A DNA stretch of 64,000 nucleotides from positions 868,001 through 932,000 of the forward strand of contig NZ_JACCBB010000001.1 of the NCBI RefSeq assembly GCF_013409345.1, read 5' to 3'. Of the stretch, positions 1 through 9,533 are shown one piece after another. How positions within the stretch are numbered: the stretch's first letter is position 1; the number at the start of each line of letters is the position of its first letter. Under the pieces are notes generated by a model. The model was not told where the DNA came from. It did no database searches and was given only the letters and a program-made list of their open reading frames with translations. This stretch comes from Kineococcus aurantiacus (GTDB taxonomy: Bacteria > Actinomycetota > Actinomycetes > Actinomycetales > Kineococcaceae). Made by a program: the position numbers and the translations under genes.

Positions 1-440
1 AGCGCGAGGACCGCGACGTCGACGGTGACGTTGGGACGGGCCTCGTAGACCACGCCGAGCACGCCCATGGGGACGCGCAGCTGCCGCAGCCGCAGGCCGT
101 TGGGCAGCGTGGAGCCGCGCACGACCTCCCCGACGGGGTCGGGCAGGGCTGCGACCTCGCGCACGGCGGCGGCGATGGCCGCCACGCGGGCGGGGTCCAG
201 GGCCAGGCGGTCCAGCAGGTGCTCGCTCGTGCCCTCGGCGCGGCCGCGGGCGAGGTCCTCCCCGTTGGCGGCGACGATGCGCTCGGTGGCGGCCTCGAGC
301 GCGTCCGCGACGGCCAGCAGGGCGGCGTCCTTCGTCGCGCGCGTCGCGACCCGCAGCGGCCGCGAGGCGACCTTGGCGCGCCGGCAGGTGGCGAGCACGG
401 CGTCCTGCACGGAGAGGGCGGGGTCGGCGGCGAGAGTCAT
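1..440 (-). CDS. proA: Glutamate-5-semialdehyde dehydrogenase, N-terminal part (cut by window edge)
   Basis: Second enzyme of proline synthesis: reduces gamma-glutamyl phosphate to glutamate-5-semialdehyde with NADPH in the cytoplasm. About 146 residues are visible, starting [15 protein letters not shown], and include the family signature [20 protein letters not shown] near residues 120-140. The family is about 415-430 residues, so roughly two thirds lies outside the window. The ATG at 438-440 sits 6 nt after a TACGCT box with no Shine-Dalgarno sequence between, so the mRNA is probably leaderless. A hairpin separates it from the upstream small gene and proB, so proA seems to have its own promoter although it is near proB. 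Confidence 0.95.
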   Translation of the reverse strand, partial: MTLAADPALSVQDAVLATCRRAKVASRPLRVATRATKDAALLAVADALEAATERIVAANGEDLARGRAEGTSEHLLDRLALDPARVAAIAAAVREVAALPDPVGEVVRGSTLPNGLRLRQLRVPMGVLGVVYEARPNVTVDVAVLA

Positions 441-446
441 GGCGCC

Positions 447-452
447 AGCGTA
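447..452 (-). promoter_or_regulatory. -10 box of proA, leaderless start
   Basis: TACGCT on the minus strand ends 6 nt before the proA ATG, which places the transcription start at or next to the start codon. No convincing -35 is visible because the region upstream is the terminator hairpin. Confidence 0.5.
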
Positions 453-460
453 CGCCCCGC

Positions 461-487
461 CTCCTGGATCGTTCAACGATCCAGGAG
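461..487 (-). terminator. Hairpin between the small gene and proA
   Basis: A perfect inverted repeat: CTCCTGGATCGTT, one base, then its exact complement. It folds into an 11-13 bp stem with a 1-5 nt loop 11 nt after the stop of the upstream gene. There is no T tract, which is usual for high-GC actinobacteria. It probably ends the proB transcript before the proA promoter. Confidence 0.6.
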
Positions 488-498
488 TGCGGTCAGGG

Positions 499-885
499 TC
501 ACCAGGGCGCGATGTCGCCGATGAGGTCCAGCGTCCGGGAGCGGCGCCCCGGCTGGACGCGGTGGGCCGCCGCGCCCCGGGCCCGGGCGCGGTGCTCCAC
601 CGTCCCCCGGTCCACGACCTCGATGCCCGCCACCGACCAGTCCGGCAGGCCGGCGCTGACGCGGTGCTCGGGCCACAGGCGCAACGCCATCGCGGCCGCG
701 TCGTCGACGTCGCGCGCCTCGTCCCAGTAGCGCAGCTCCGCGCGGGTCGCGCTGTAGCGCACGCTGGACAGGAACGGGTGCTGGACCAGCAGCCGGTCCA
801 GCGCGGCGCGCACCTCGGCGACGTCCGCGGCCTCGCCGGCCACCGTCAGCGTCACCGACCACAGCGACGACGACTCGAACCCCAC
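499..885 (-). CDS. Conserved-looking small protein of unknown function between proB and proA
   Basis: 128 residues starting [11 protein letters not shown]. The GTG at 883-885 has a good GAGGAGG ribosome site 6 nt upstream, so I prefer it to longer starts. The sequence reads like a compact alpha/beta domain (beta strands LWSVTLTV and [14 protein letters not shown] around a helix [13 protein letters not shown]) without signal peptide or membrane segment. I do not recognise the family. It lies about 85 bp downstream of proB on the same strand and could be co-transcribed with it. Codon use matches its neighbours, so it looks like a real gene. Confidence 0.7.
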   Translation of the reverse strand: MGFESSSLWSVTLTVAGEAADVAEVRAALDRLLVQHPFLSSVRYSATRAELRYWDEARDVDDAAAMALRLWPEHRVSAGLPDWSVAGIEVVDRGTVEHRARARGAAAHRVQPGRRSRTLDLIGDIAPW

Positions 886-970
886 GTCAGGCCTCCTCGC
901 TGCGGTGCCGGGGCGCTCGCCGGCCACGGTGTCGGGGCGCCGGCGGGCGGCATGTCGCGGCGCTGACTGC

Positions 971-2119
971 TCAACGCCCCAGGAGGACGAGGTGGTCGCG
1001 GTGGACGACCTCGCGCTCGTACGCCGCGCCCCACTGCCGGGCCAGCTCGCGCGTCGAGCGCCCCAGCATCTCCGGCAGCTCCTCCGAGGAGTAGTTCACC
1101 AGGCCACGGGCCACGGCGTGACCGTTTCCGTCGACCAGGTCGACCGGGTCACCGGCGCGGAAGCGCCCCGCCAGCCCCACCACCCCCGCCGGGAGCAGCG
1201 AGGAGCGGTTGCCGCGCACCGCCTTGACGGCCCCGTCGTCCAGGACCAGCCGCCCGGCCGGGGCCGCGGCGTGGGCCAGCCACAGCTGCCGGGAGCTGCG
1301 CCGCGCCCGCCGGGAGGCCGGGACGGAGAACCACGTCCCCACGTCCTGACCGGCCAGGGCCGGCCCGGCCAGGGCCGCGGACGTCACCAGCGCGGGCACG
1401 CCCGCCGACACCGCGATGCCGGCCGCCTCGACCTTCGTCGTCATGCCCCCGGTGCCCACGCCGGCCGCACCGGCCGACCCGACGGTCACCCCCGCGAGGT
1501 CCTCGGGACCGCGGACGGTGGCGATGCGCCGCGCGCCGGGGGTGGAGGGCGGCGCGGTGTGCAGGGCGTCGACGTCGGACAGCAGGACCAGCGCGTCGGC
1601 GCGCACGAGGTGCGCGACGAGCGCGGCGAGGCGGTCGTTGTCGCCGAAGCGGATCTCGTGGGTCGCCACGGTGTCGTTCTCGTTGACGACGGGCACCACC
1701 CCGAGGCTGAGCAGGCGCTCCAGCGTGCGCTGGGCGTTGCCGTAGTGCGTGCGCCGCACCACGTCCTCGGCGGTCAGCAGCACCTGGCCCACGGTCAGGC
1801 CGGAGCGGGCGAAGGCGCGGGCGTACTCGGCCAGCAGCAGCCCCTGCCCGACGCTGGCCGCGGCCTGCTGGCTGGCCAGGTCCCGGGGCCGCTTGGGCAG
1901 CCCCAGGGGCGCGAGCCCGGCGGCGATGGCCCCGGAGGAGACGAGCACGACGTCCCCCCCGGTGGACCGGCGCGCGGCCAGGACCTCCACCAGCGCGTCC
2001 AGCCGGGAGGTGTCCAGCCCCCCGGCTGCCGTCGTCAGGGAGGACGAGCCCACCTTCACCACGACCCGGCGCGCCGCGGCGAGGTCCTCGCGCCGGGCGA
2101 GCGTCGACGGTTCGCTCAC
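971..2119 (-). CDS. proB: Glutamate 5-kinase
   Basis: First and committed step of proline synthesis: phosphorylates glutamate to gamma-glutamyl phosphate with ATP; normally feedback-inhibited by proline. 382 residues. The amino-acid kinase domain spans about residues 15-260 (VVVKVGSSSLT for phosphate binding, VSSGAIAAG, GTGGMTTKVEAA). A C-terminal PUA domain follows at about 285-375 (GRLVLDDGAVKAV, GLVNYSSEELPEMLG). It starts GTG 7 bp after the stop of obg, so the two are likely translated from one message. Length and domain order are normal. Confidence 0.97.
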   Translation of the reverse strand: MSEPSTLARREDLAAARRVVVKVGSSSLTTAAGGLDTSRLDALVEVLAARRSTGGDVVLVSSGAIAAGLAPLGLPKRPRDLASQQAAASVGQGLLLAEYARAFARSGLTVGQVLLTAEDVVRRTHYGNAQRTLERLLSLGVVPVVNENDTVATHEIRFGDNDRLAALVAHLVRADALVLLSDVDALHTAPPSTPGARRIATVRGPEDLAGVTVGSAGAAGVGTGGMTTKVEAAGIAVSAGVPALVTSAALAGPALAGQDVGTWFSVPASRRARRSSRQLWLAHAAAPAGRLVLDDGAVKAVRGNRSSLLPAGVVGLAGRFRAGDPVDLVDGNGHAVARGLVNYSSEELPEMLGRSTRELARQWGAAYEREVVHRDHLVLLGR

Positions 2120-2126
2120 CTGCGGC

Positions 2127-3737
<1,611 letters not shown>

Positions 3738-3992
3738 TCACTCGCCCGCGACGATGTTGACGACCTTGCGACCACGACGGGTGCCGAACTCGACGGCGCC
3801 CGGGACCAGCGCGAACAGCGTGTCGTCGCCGCCGCGGCCCACACCCGCACCGGGGTGGAAGTGGGTGCCGCGCTGACGGACGAGGATCTCGCCCGCGCTG
3901 ACGACCTGGCCGCCGAAGCGCTTCACACCGAGGCGCTGAGCGGCGGAGTCACGACCGTTGCGCGAGGAGCTCGCGCCCTTCTTGTGTGCCAT
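3738..3992 (-). CDS. rpmA: 50S ribosomal protein L27
   Basis: Ribosomal protein near the peptidyl-transferase centre. 84 residues, full length. It begins [25 protein letters not shown], matching the family N-terminus with no Firmicutes-type propeptide, and contains [16 protein letters not shown] and [16 protein letters not shown]. Six bases separate it from rplU, the standard rplU-rpmA pair. Confidence 0.98.
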   Translation of the reverse strand: MAHKKGASSSRNGRDSAAQRLGVKRFGGQVVSAGEILVRQRGTHFHPGAGVGRGGDDTLFALVPGAVEFGTRRGRKVVNIVAGE

Positions 3993-3998
3993 CTGACG

Positions 3999-4310
3999 TC
4001 ACGCCCCGATGCTGGTGATCTTGACGCGGGTGAGCTTCGCGCGGTGACCCTGACGCTTGCGGTACCCGGTCTTGTTCTTGTACTTGAGGATGGTGATCTT
4101 GGGGCCCTTGGCCTCCTCGACCACCTCGGCGACGACCTTGACACCCGCGAGCGCCGAAGCGTCGTGAGTCACGGTCTCACCGTCGACGAGGAGAAGGGGC
4201 TGCAGCTGCAGCGTCTCCCCGCTGGCCACGGGGACCCGGTCGATGGTCAGCACGTCGCCGACCGAGACCTTCTCCTGCCGGCCGCCGGCGCGGACGATGG
4301 CGTACACCAC
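3999..4310 (-). CDS. rplU: 50S ribosomal protein L21
   Basis: Ribosomal protein of the 50S subunit. 103 residues from the first of two adjacent GTG codons (MVYAIVRAGGRQEKVSVGD), the usual actinobacterial N-terminus; longer in-frame starts would add unconserved residues. The C-terminal KKKTGYRKRQGHR-type signature is present as KNKTGYRKRQGHR. First gene of the rplU-rpmA pair, about 130 bp downstream of the RNase E/G gene on the same strand. Confidence 0.96.
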   Translation of the reverse strand: MVYAIVRAGGRQEKVSVGDVLTIDRVPVASGETLQLQPLLLVDGETVTHDASALAGVKVVAEVVEEAKGPKITILKYKNKTGYRKRQGHRAKLTRVKITSIGA

Positions 4311-4439
4311 AACGAACCCGTTTCTCTCGTCACGAACTGGAACGCCGCCGAACTGCACGTGCAGTTGGAGGCTCGCGCACGACGGCGCACCAAGAGGCAA
4401 GCGTACGGAACGCCGCCCCCCGGGGTCAAAACGACGCGC

Positions 4440-7400
4440 TCACTTCGCCGCGGGGGCGGGCTCGTGCGCCTCGGTGGACGTGGCGGCCGCTTCCCGCTCC
4501 CGGCGGCCGGCGGCCGCCACGGCCGCGATGGCCGCCAGCGCCGCGGCGTCCCGGGCGGGCTCGCGCGGCGCCTCGGCGGCCGGCTCGTCCACCTTGGGGG
4601 CCTCCTCGGCCGCGCCGCGGTCCCGGCCGCGGCCGCGGCGGTTGCGGGACTTGCCCGACCCGTTCGCGGTGCCGCCACCGTTCTCGGCACCGCCGCCACC
4701 GCCACCGCCGCCACCACCGTTCCTGCCGCCGCCCCCGCCGTTCTGGGCGGCCGGGGGCGGCTGCGGGGCCGGGTTGGCGTCGGCGGCGGCGTCGAGCTCC
4801 TCGAGCACGGCCGCCAGCCCTTGGCCGGTCCGCTTGCGGGTCATCTGGACCAGGCCCAGGGAGGTCACCTCGGCCACCTGGTGCTTGGTCCGGTCCCGGC
4901 CCAGGCACTCCACGAGCCGGCGCAGGACGAGGTCGCGGTTGGACTCCAGGACCATGTCGATGAAGTCGATGACGATGATCCCGCCGATGTCCCGCAGCCT
5001 CAGCTGCCGGACGATCTCCTCGGCGGCCTCGAGGTTGTTGCGGGTGACGGTCTCCTCGAGCGTGCCGCCGGCACCGGTGAACTTGCCGGTGTTGACGTCG
5101 ATGACGTGCATCGCCTCGGTCGGGTCGATGACGAGGGAACCGCCCGAGGGCAGCCAGACCTTGCGGCCCAGGGCCTTGGCGAGCTGCTCGTCGACGCGGT
5201 GGTGCTCGAAGACGTCCTGCGGGCCCTCCCAGCGCTCGAGCCGGTCGGCCAGGTCCGGGGCGACGTCGGCGACGTAGCCGTGGACGGCCTCCCACGCCGC
5301 GTCGCCGGAGACGACGACCCGGCTGAAGTCCTCGTTGAACACGTCGCGCACGACGCGGACGGTCAGGTCGGGCTCGCCGTGCAGCAGCTGCGGCGCGTTC
5401 TTGCTGCCCGCCTTGGCCTGGATGGCCTCCCAGGTGGCCTGCAGGCGCTGGACGTCGGCGCGCAGCTCCTCCTCGGCCACCCCCTCGGCCGCGGTGCGGA
5501 CGATGACGCCCGCGCCCTGCGGCACGACCTCCTTGAGGACCTTCTTCAGGCGGGCGCGCTCGGTGTCGGGCAGCTTGCGGGAGATGCCCGTCATCGACCC
5601 GCGCGGGACGTACACGAGGTAGCGGCCCGGCAGCGAGACCTGGCTGGTCAGCCGCGCCCCCTTGTGCCCCACGGGGTCCTTGGTGACCTGCACCAGGACC
5701 GGGTCGCCGGACTTCAGCGCGGCCTCGATGCGGCGCGGCTGGCCCTCCAGCCCGGCCGCGTCCCAGTTGACCTCACCGGCGTACAGGACGGCGTTGCGCC
5801 CCTTGCCGACGTCGACGAAGGCGGCCTCCATGCTGGGCAGCACGTTCTGCACGCGGCCGAGGTAGACGTTGCCGACCATGGTGGTCTGGGCCTGCCGGGC
5901 GCCGTAGTGCTCGACGAGGATCCCGTCCTCCAGGACGCCGATCTGCGTCTTGTCGTCCTCCTGGCGCACCACCATGACGCGCTCGACGGCCTCGCGGCGG
6001 GCCAGGAACTCGGCCTCGGTGAGGATGGCGCGCTTGCGGCCGGCCTCCCGGCCCTCGCGGCGGCGCTGCTTCTTGGCCTCCAGGCGCGTCGAGCCGCGCA
6101 GCGCGGTGATCTCGTCCTCGCCCGTGCCGCGGGCGCTGGAGCGGCGCGGCTCGCGGACGCGGGTGACGGTGTTCGGCGGGTCGTCCGGGGAGGAGGAGTC
6201 CTCGCCCTCCGAGGACCCCCCGCGGCGACGGCGGCGACGGCGGCGGCGCGAGGAGCCCGAGGACTCCTCGCCCTCGTCGGTGTCGTCCTCGTCGGTCTCG
6301 GCGTCCTCCGCGGCGTCCGGGGACGTCCCGGCGTCGGTCTCGTCGGCGTCCTCGTCGGCGTCGTCGTCGGCGCTGTCGTCCGTGCTGTCGTCCGTGCTGT
6401 CGTCCGTGCTGTCGTCGTCGCGGGTGCGGCTGCGCCGGCCCCGGCCACCGCGGCGGCGACGGCGGCGCGGCGCACCGGTCTCGTCGTCCTGCGCGTCGTC
6501 CCGCGCCTCGTCCTGGACGTCGTCCGGCGCCTCGTCCGCGGCGTCGTCGTCGGAGGTCCCGTCGAGGACCTCCTCGAACTCCTCCTCGACCGCGTCCTCG
6601 TCCAGCGGCTCGGCACCGGCGAAGCCGAAGAGGCCCGGCGGCGGGCCGGCCGGTGCGGAGGCCCGGCGGGAGCGGCGGGCCGGGGCGTCGGCCTCGGGGG
6701 CCTGGAAGAACAGGGCCGTGGCCCGGGCGGCGGCGTCGGCCGCCCGGTCGGCGTCGGTCTCGCGGGGGGCGCGCCCGCCGCGGCGGGCCAGCCCGGCCGC
6801 CCGCAGCAGGACGGGGTCGTCCATGAGGTCGGCGGCGGAGTCCTCCCCCGCGGGCTGCTCGGCGGCGGCGACGGGCTCGACGGCGGGCTCGGGGGTGGGC
6901 TCGACGACGGGCGCCTCCTCCACCGGGGTGTCCACGGCGACGGCGACGGCCTGCTCGGGCGTCACGGCCGGCGCGGGCGCGGCGGCCTTGCGGGTGCGGC
7001 GGCGGCGGGCCGGCGGCGCGGCCACCTCCTCGGCGGCGGGCTCGGCGACGGGCTCCACAGCGGGCTCCGCGACGGGCTCGGCGGCGACCTGCGCGACGGG
7101 CTCGCTCTCCGGGGCCGCGACGGGCGCGACGGGCGGGGCGGCCACCTCGTCGGCGACCGGCGCGACCGGTTCGGGGGTGGCGACCTTGCGGGTGGCCCGG
7201 CGGGCCCGGCGCTTGGGCGCCTCCTCCACCGGGGCCGCCTCCGGCGCGGCCGGGGCCTCGGCGGCGGGGACCTCGGCGGGGGCCGGCGCGGGCGCGGCGT
7301 CCGCGGCCGGGACGGTCGCGGGGACGGTGCTCACGACGGGCTCGACGTGCGCGGGAGCCCCGGCGGGACGGCTGGCGGCCCGCCGGCGGCGCGGCCGCGT

Positions 7401-7463
7401 GGTCGGGGCGACGTCCTCCGCCGTGGCGGGGGCTGCGGTGTTCTCTTCAGGTGTGGTGCTCAC
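4440..7463 (-). CDS. rne: Ribonuclease E/G
   Basis: Endoribonuclease for mRNA decay and rRNA/tRNA processing. 1007 residues from GTG 7461-7463 (GGAG upstream). Residues about 1-420 are an Ala/Pro/Glu-rich then Asp/Arg-rich disordered extension typical of actinobacteria. An S1 domain follows (KTQIGVLEDGILVEHYG, NVYLGRVQNVLPSMEAAFVD), then the 5'-sensor/RNase H-like and DNase I-like catalytic core (VIDVNTGKFTG, IGGIIVIDFIDM). The core ends at QMTRKRTGQGL, where the family usually continues into a CxxC Zn-link. Here it instead becomes Gly/Asn- and Arg-rich low-complexity sequence without any cysteine. The tail resembles RNA-binding arginine/glycine regions. Confidence 0.93.
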   Translation of the reverse strand: MSTTPEENTAAPATAEDVAPTTRPRRRRAASRPAGAPAHVEPVVSTVPATVPAADAAPAPAPAEVPAAEAPAAPEAAPVEEAPKRRARRATRKVATPEPVAPVADEVAAPPVAPVAAPESEPVAQVAAEPVAEPAVEPVAEPAAEEVAAPPARRRRTRKAAAPAPAVTPEQAVAVAVDTPVEEAPVVEPTPEPAVEPVAAAEQPAGEDSAADLMDDPVLLRAAGLARRGGRAPRETDADRAADAAARATALFFQAPEADAPARRSRRASAPAGPPPGLFGFAGAEPLDEDAVEEEFEEVLDGTSDDDAADEAPDDVQDEARDDAQDDETGAPRRRRRRGGRGRRSRTRDDDSTDDSTDDSTDDSADDDADEDADETDAGTSPDAAEDAETDEDDTDEGEESSGSSRRRRRRRRRGGSSEGEDSSSPDDPPNTVTRVREPRRSSARGTGEDEITALRGSTRLEAKKQRRREGREAGRKRAILTEAEFLARREAVERVMVVRQEDDKTQIGVLEDGILVEHYGARQAQTTMVGNVYLGRVQNVLPSMEAAFVDVGKGRNAVLYAGEVNWDAAGLEGQPRRIEAALKSGDPVLVQVTKDPVGHKGARLTSQVSLPGRYLVYVPRGSMTGISRKLPDTERARLKKVLKEVVPQGAGVIVRTAAEGVAEEELRADVQRLQATWEAIQAKAGSKNAPQLLHGEPDLTVRVVRDVFNEDFSRVVVSGDAAWEAVHGYVADVAPDLADRLERWEGPQDVFEHHRVDEQLAKALGRKVWLPSGGSLVIDPTEAMHVIDVNTGKFTGAGGTLEETVTRNNLEAAEEIVRQLRLRDIGGIIVIDFIDMVLESNRDLVLRRLVECLGRDRTKHQVAEVTSLGLVQMTRKRTGQGLAAVLEELDAAADANPAPQPPPAAQNGGGGGRNGGGGGGGGGGAENGGGTANGSGKSRNRRGRGRDRGAAEEAPKVDEPAAEAPREPARDAAALAAIAAVAAAGRREREAAATSTEAHEPAPAAK
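6372..6416. repeat. 12-bp tandem repeat inside rne
   Basis: Three exact copies of gctgtcgtccgt (6372-6407) plus a partial fourth. On the coding strand they give repeated acidic Asp-Asp-Ser-Thr units in the disordered N-terminal extension. Likely prone to in-frame length change. Confidence 0.9.
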
Positions 7464-7848
7464 GGGTGCTCCGCTTCGCCCGCAGCGCCCGCTCCACCGG
7501 TGAACCCCGCGGACGCTCGGGCGTCCTCGTCGGATTCGTCGGGCGGGTCGTCCCGCACCCGACGGAAGTCCTCGGTGCACCGGGGAGGTTCGCGCGACGC
7601 GTGCTCCCCCCGGGCCGCCGGCGGTCGACGCCCGGTGAGCGGGCCGGGGCGCCTGCGGGGCCCTTCCACTGGACCGCGGCGCTGCCCGGGTCCGCGCGCT
7701 GGGCGGCGGTCTCGTCGGCGGGCCGGGCGCCCGGTGTGGGGAACGCTCGGCCACGGTCAGTGTCGCACAAGCCCGACCAGGTGACCCTGCCCACACGTCA
7801 GCGGGGCATCGCCACGGCGGCACGGCGTCCGCTACGCTCCGATCAACA
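7464..7848. other. 385-bp region between rne and the SAM riboswitch
   Basis: Divergent intergenic region. I see no protein with recognisable features. It must hold the rne promoter(s) and long rne 5' leader on the minus strand and the plus-strand promoter at 7833-7838. RNase E messages in other bacteria often have long 5' leaders, so a leader here would not be surprising, but I cannot point to a specific structure. Confidence 0.6.
7833..7838 (+). promoter_or_regulatory. -10 box ahead of the SAM riboswitch
   Basis: TACGCT, with the first riboswitch helix beginning 11 nt downstream, so transcription would start about 7845. No clear -35 hexamer 17 bp upstream. Confidence 0.45.
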
Positions 7849-7933
7849 CCATCCAGAGTGGCCGAGAGACCTGGCTCGTTGACGCCACAGCAACCACCGC
7901 GCGAGCGGCAGGTGCTCCCGCCAGGGGCGATGG
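7849..7933 (+). promoter_or_regulatory. SAM-I (S-box) riboswitch
   Basis: Matches the S-box core in order: P1 5' strand CCATC (7849-7853), AGAGTGGCCGAGAGACCTGG, CTCGTTGACGCC, CAGCAACC, then GGTGCTCCCGCC and closing P1 strand GATGG (7929-7933). The closing P1 strand is continuous with GGAGGA (7932-7937), the ribosome site of the next small ORF. SAM-stabilised P1 would therefore hide that site, so control is probably at translation. A second copy with the same layout is on the minus strand at 33128-33206. Sequence match is by eye; a covariance-model search (RF00162) would settle class. Confidence 0.88.
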
Positions 7934-7943
7934 AGGACTCGAA

Positions 7944-8057
7944 GTGATCAGCTGCACCCAGCTCACCCGGCGCTACCACGTCGACCTGGCGCGCACGGCC
8001 TCCATGGCCTGTCGCCCCGGCGCGTCGATGCGGCGGGGGACGTCGCGCGCGGCCTGA
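7944..8057 (+). CDS. Leader peptide of the HVDL type
   Basis: 37 codons from GTG 7944 with GGAGGA 6 nt upstream. The peptide contains LTRRYHVDLARTASMACR, matching the conserved RRxHVDLxRxxxxxCR core of short 'putative leader peptides' found ahead of sulfur genes in many actinobacteria. Two other copies are in this window. The two cysteine codons (positions 4 and 23) fit a cysteine-sensing attenuator. Here the peptide's ribosome site overlaps the riboswitch P1 strand, so SAM would control translation of the sensor itself. It is longer after the core than the other two. Hairpins at 8093-8110 and 8120-8134 lie between it and the transporter gene. Confidence 0.75.
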   Translation: MISCTQLTRRYHVDLARTASMACRPGASMRRGTSRAA

Positions 8058-8156
8058 CCGGCCGCCCCACCTCCCCCCGAGTCCTCAGACGAGCGCGCCG
8101 TCCTCCGCGCGCACCCCCCGACGGACGTCCCGTCCGCCTACCCCCGGAGCTCCCCC

Positions 8157-9533
8157 ATGCCCGCACCTGGTCGCACCCCCCTGCCCGCGAGCACCCGCCG
8201 CCTCCTGGCGTCCCGCCGCCGCGTCCTGTCCGGCGCCCTGGGCGTCGGCGCCCTCGCCGCCACCGGTTCCCTGGCCGCCTGCGGCGACGGCAGCAGCGGC
8301 TCGGAGCTGGCCGCCGAGAAGGCCGTGGACCTCCAGGGCGCGACGCTGAAGCTCATGGTCAACCAGCCGCACGTGCTGGCCTTCACCGACCTGCTCGGCA
8401 AGAAGTTCGAACAGGAGTTCGGCGGCAAGCTCGAGGTCACCGCCATCCCCTACGACCAGCTGACGAGCAAGCAGATCCTGGACGTGCAGGGCGGCGACGG
8501 CGAGTTCGACGTCTTCGACTACTTCTACTTCGGCCTCGGCGAGCTGGTGGACGCCGGCGCCCTGGTCGACCTCACCGACTGGATCGGCGCCAACGCCGAC
8601 ATCGCCACGGACGACTTCCTGCCCTCGATCTACGACCCGTACACGCTCATCGACGGCAGGCGGTACGGCCTGCCCTTCGACGGCGACACCCACGTCCTCT
8701 ACTACAACGCCGAGGTGTTCGAGACGTACGGCGTCGAGCCGCCCACGACGTGGGACGAGTACGACGCCGCTGCGGAGAAGATCACGAAGGACTCCGGCGG
8801 GAAGGTGTACGGCGCGATCGTCGAGGCCCAGCAGGTCCCGATGATCCTGGGCTGCTCCTTCATCAACCGCCTCGCCGGCTACGGCGGCACCCTCGTCGAC
8901 GCCGACGGGAAGGCGGCCTTCAACGGCGAGGAGGGCCTGGCCGCGCTGCAGCACCTCGTCGACGTGTCGCCGAACGCGCTGCCGACGCCGCTGCAGACGG
9001 GCTTCGACCAGGCCAACTCCGCCTTCCTGTCCGGCCAGGGCGCCATGCTCGACACCTGGACCGACCTGGGCCTGAAGGCGCAGGACCCGGCCAGCTCCAA
9101 GATCGTCGACAAGTGGGGCGTGGTCACGCTGCCCGTCGGGGGGAGGAACACGACCCCCCGCACGGCGCTGGACGCCGGGTTCGGCCTGGGCGTCTCCTCG
9201 GCCTCCGGGCAGCAGGACAAGGCCGCCGCCTTCGTGAAGTGGGCGACGAACGAGCAGAACAACTTCCTGCTGGCCTCCACGGCCGGCTCGGGCATCGACC
9301 CCGCGCGCAAGACGGTCCTGGACTCGGCCGAGTACGCCGCGGCCGCCGGCAAGGCCACCGACGTCATCCGCGAGGGCCTGGACGGCGACCCGCTGGCGTG
9401 GCCGTCCCAGCAGGGAGCGCCCAAGGCGCTGCAGGACCTCGTCGACCAGCTCGCGCTGGCCATCCAGGGGCAGGTCGAGCCGCAGGCGGCCCTGGACGAG
9501 GCCGCCGAGAGCTGGGGGAAGACGCTCGGATGA
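8157..9533 (+). CDS. CUT1-type ABC transporter substrate-binding lipoprotein, sulfur-regulated
   Basis: 458-residue extracellular solute-binding protein of family 1 (SBP_bac_1, normally oligosaccharides, glycerol phosphate or similar). The N-terminus has a Tat-like SRRRVLSGAL and lipobox LAAC with Cys42, so it is an anchored lipoprotein. The mature part has the usual family features (FDVFDYFYFGLGELVDAGALVDL, YGLPFDGDTHVLYYN, AFLSGQGAML). It is first in an operon with two permeases and two flavin enzymes, downstream of a SAM riboswitch and an HVDL leader. Context argues for an organosulfur ligand rather than a plain sugar; family assignment alone cannot show that. Confidence 0.9.
   Translation: MPAPGRTPLPASTRRLLASRRRVLSGALGVGALAATGSLAACGDGSSGSELAAEKAVDLQGATLKLMVNQPHVLAFTDLLGKKFEQEFGGKLEVTAIPYDQLTSKQILDVQGGDGEFDVFDYFYFGLGELVDAGALVDLTDWIGANADIATDDFLPSIYDPYTLIDGRRYGLPFDGDTHVLYYNAEVFETYGVEPPTTWDEYDAAAEKITKDSGGKVYGAIVEAQQVPMILGCSFINRLAGYGGTLVDADGKAAFNGEEGLAALQHLVDVSPNALPTPLQTGFDQANSAFLSGQGAMLDTWTDLGLKAQDPASSKIVDKWGVVTLPVGGRNTTPRTALDAGFGLGVSSASGQQDKAAAFVKWATNEQNNFLLASTAGSGIDPARKTVLDSAEYAAAAGKATDVIREGLDGDPLAWPSQQGAPKALQDLVDQLALAIQGQVEPQAALDEAAESWGKTLG

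Noticed and set aside
7460-7669. 69-codon frame on the minus strand whose stop overlaps the rne GTG (GTGA)
   Set aside because: Sequence is Arg/Pro/Gly-rich without recognisable features and open frames of this size are common at this GC level; one overlap alone is not enough.
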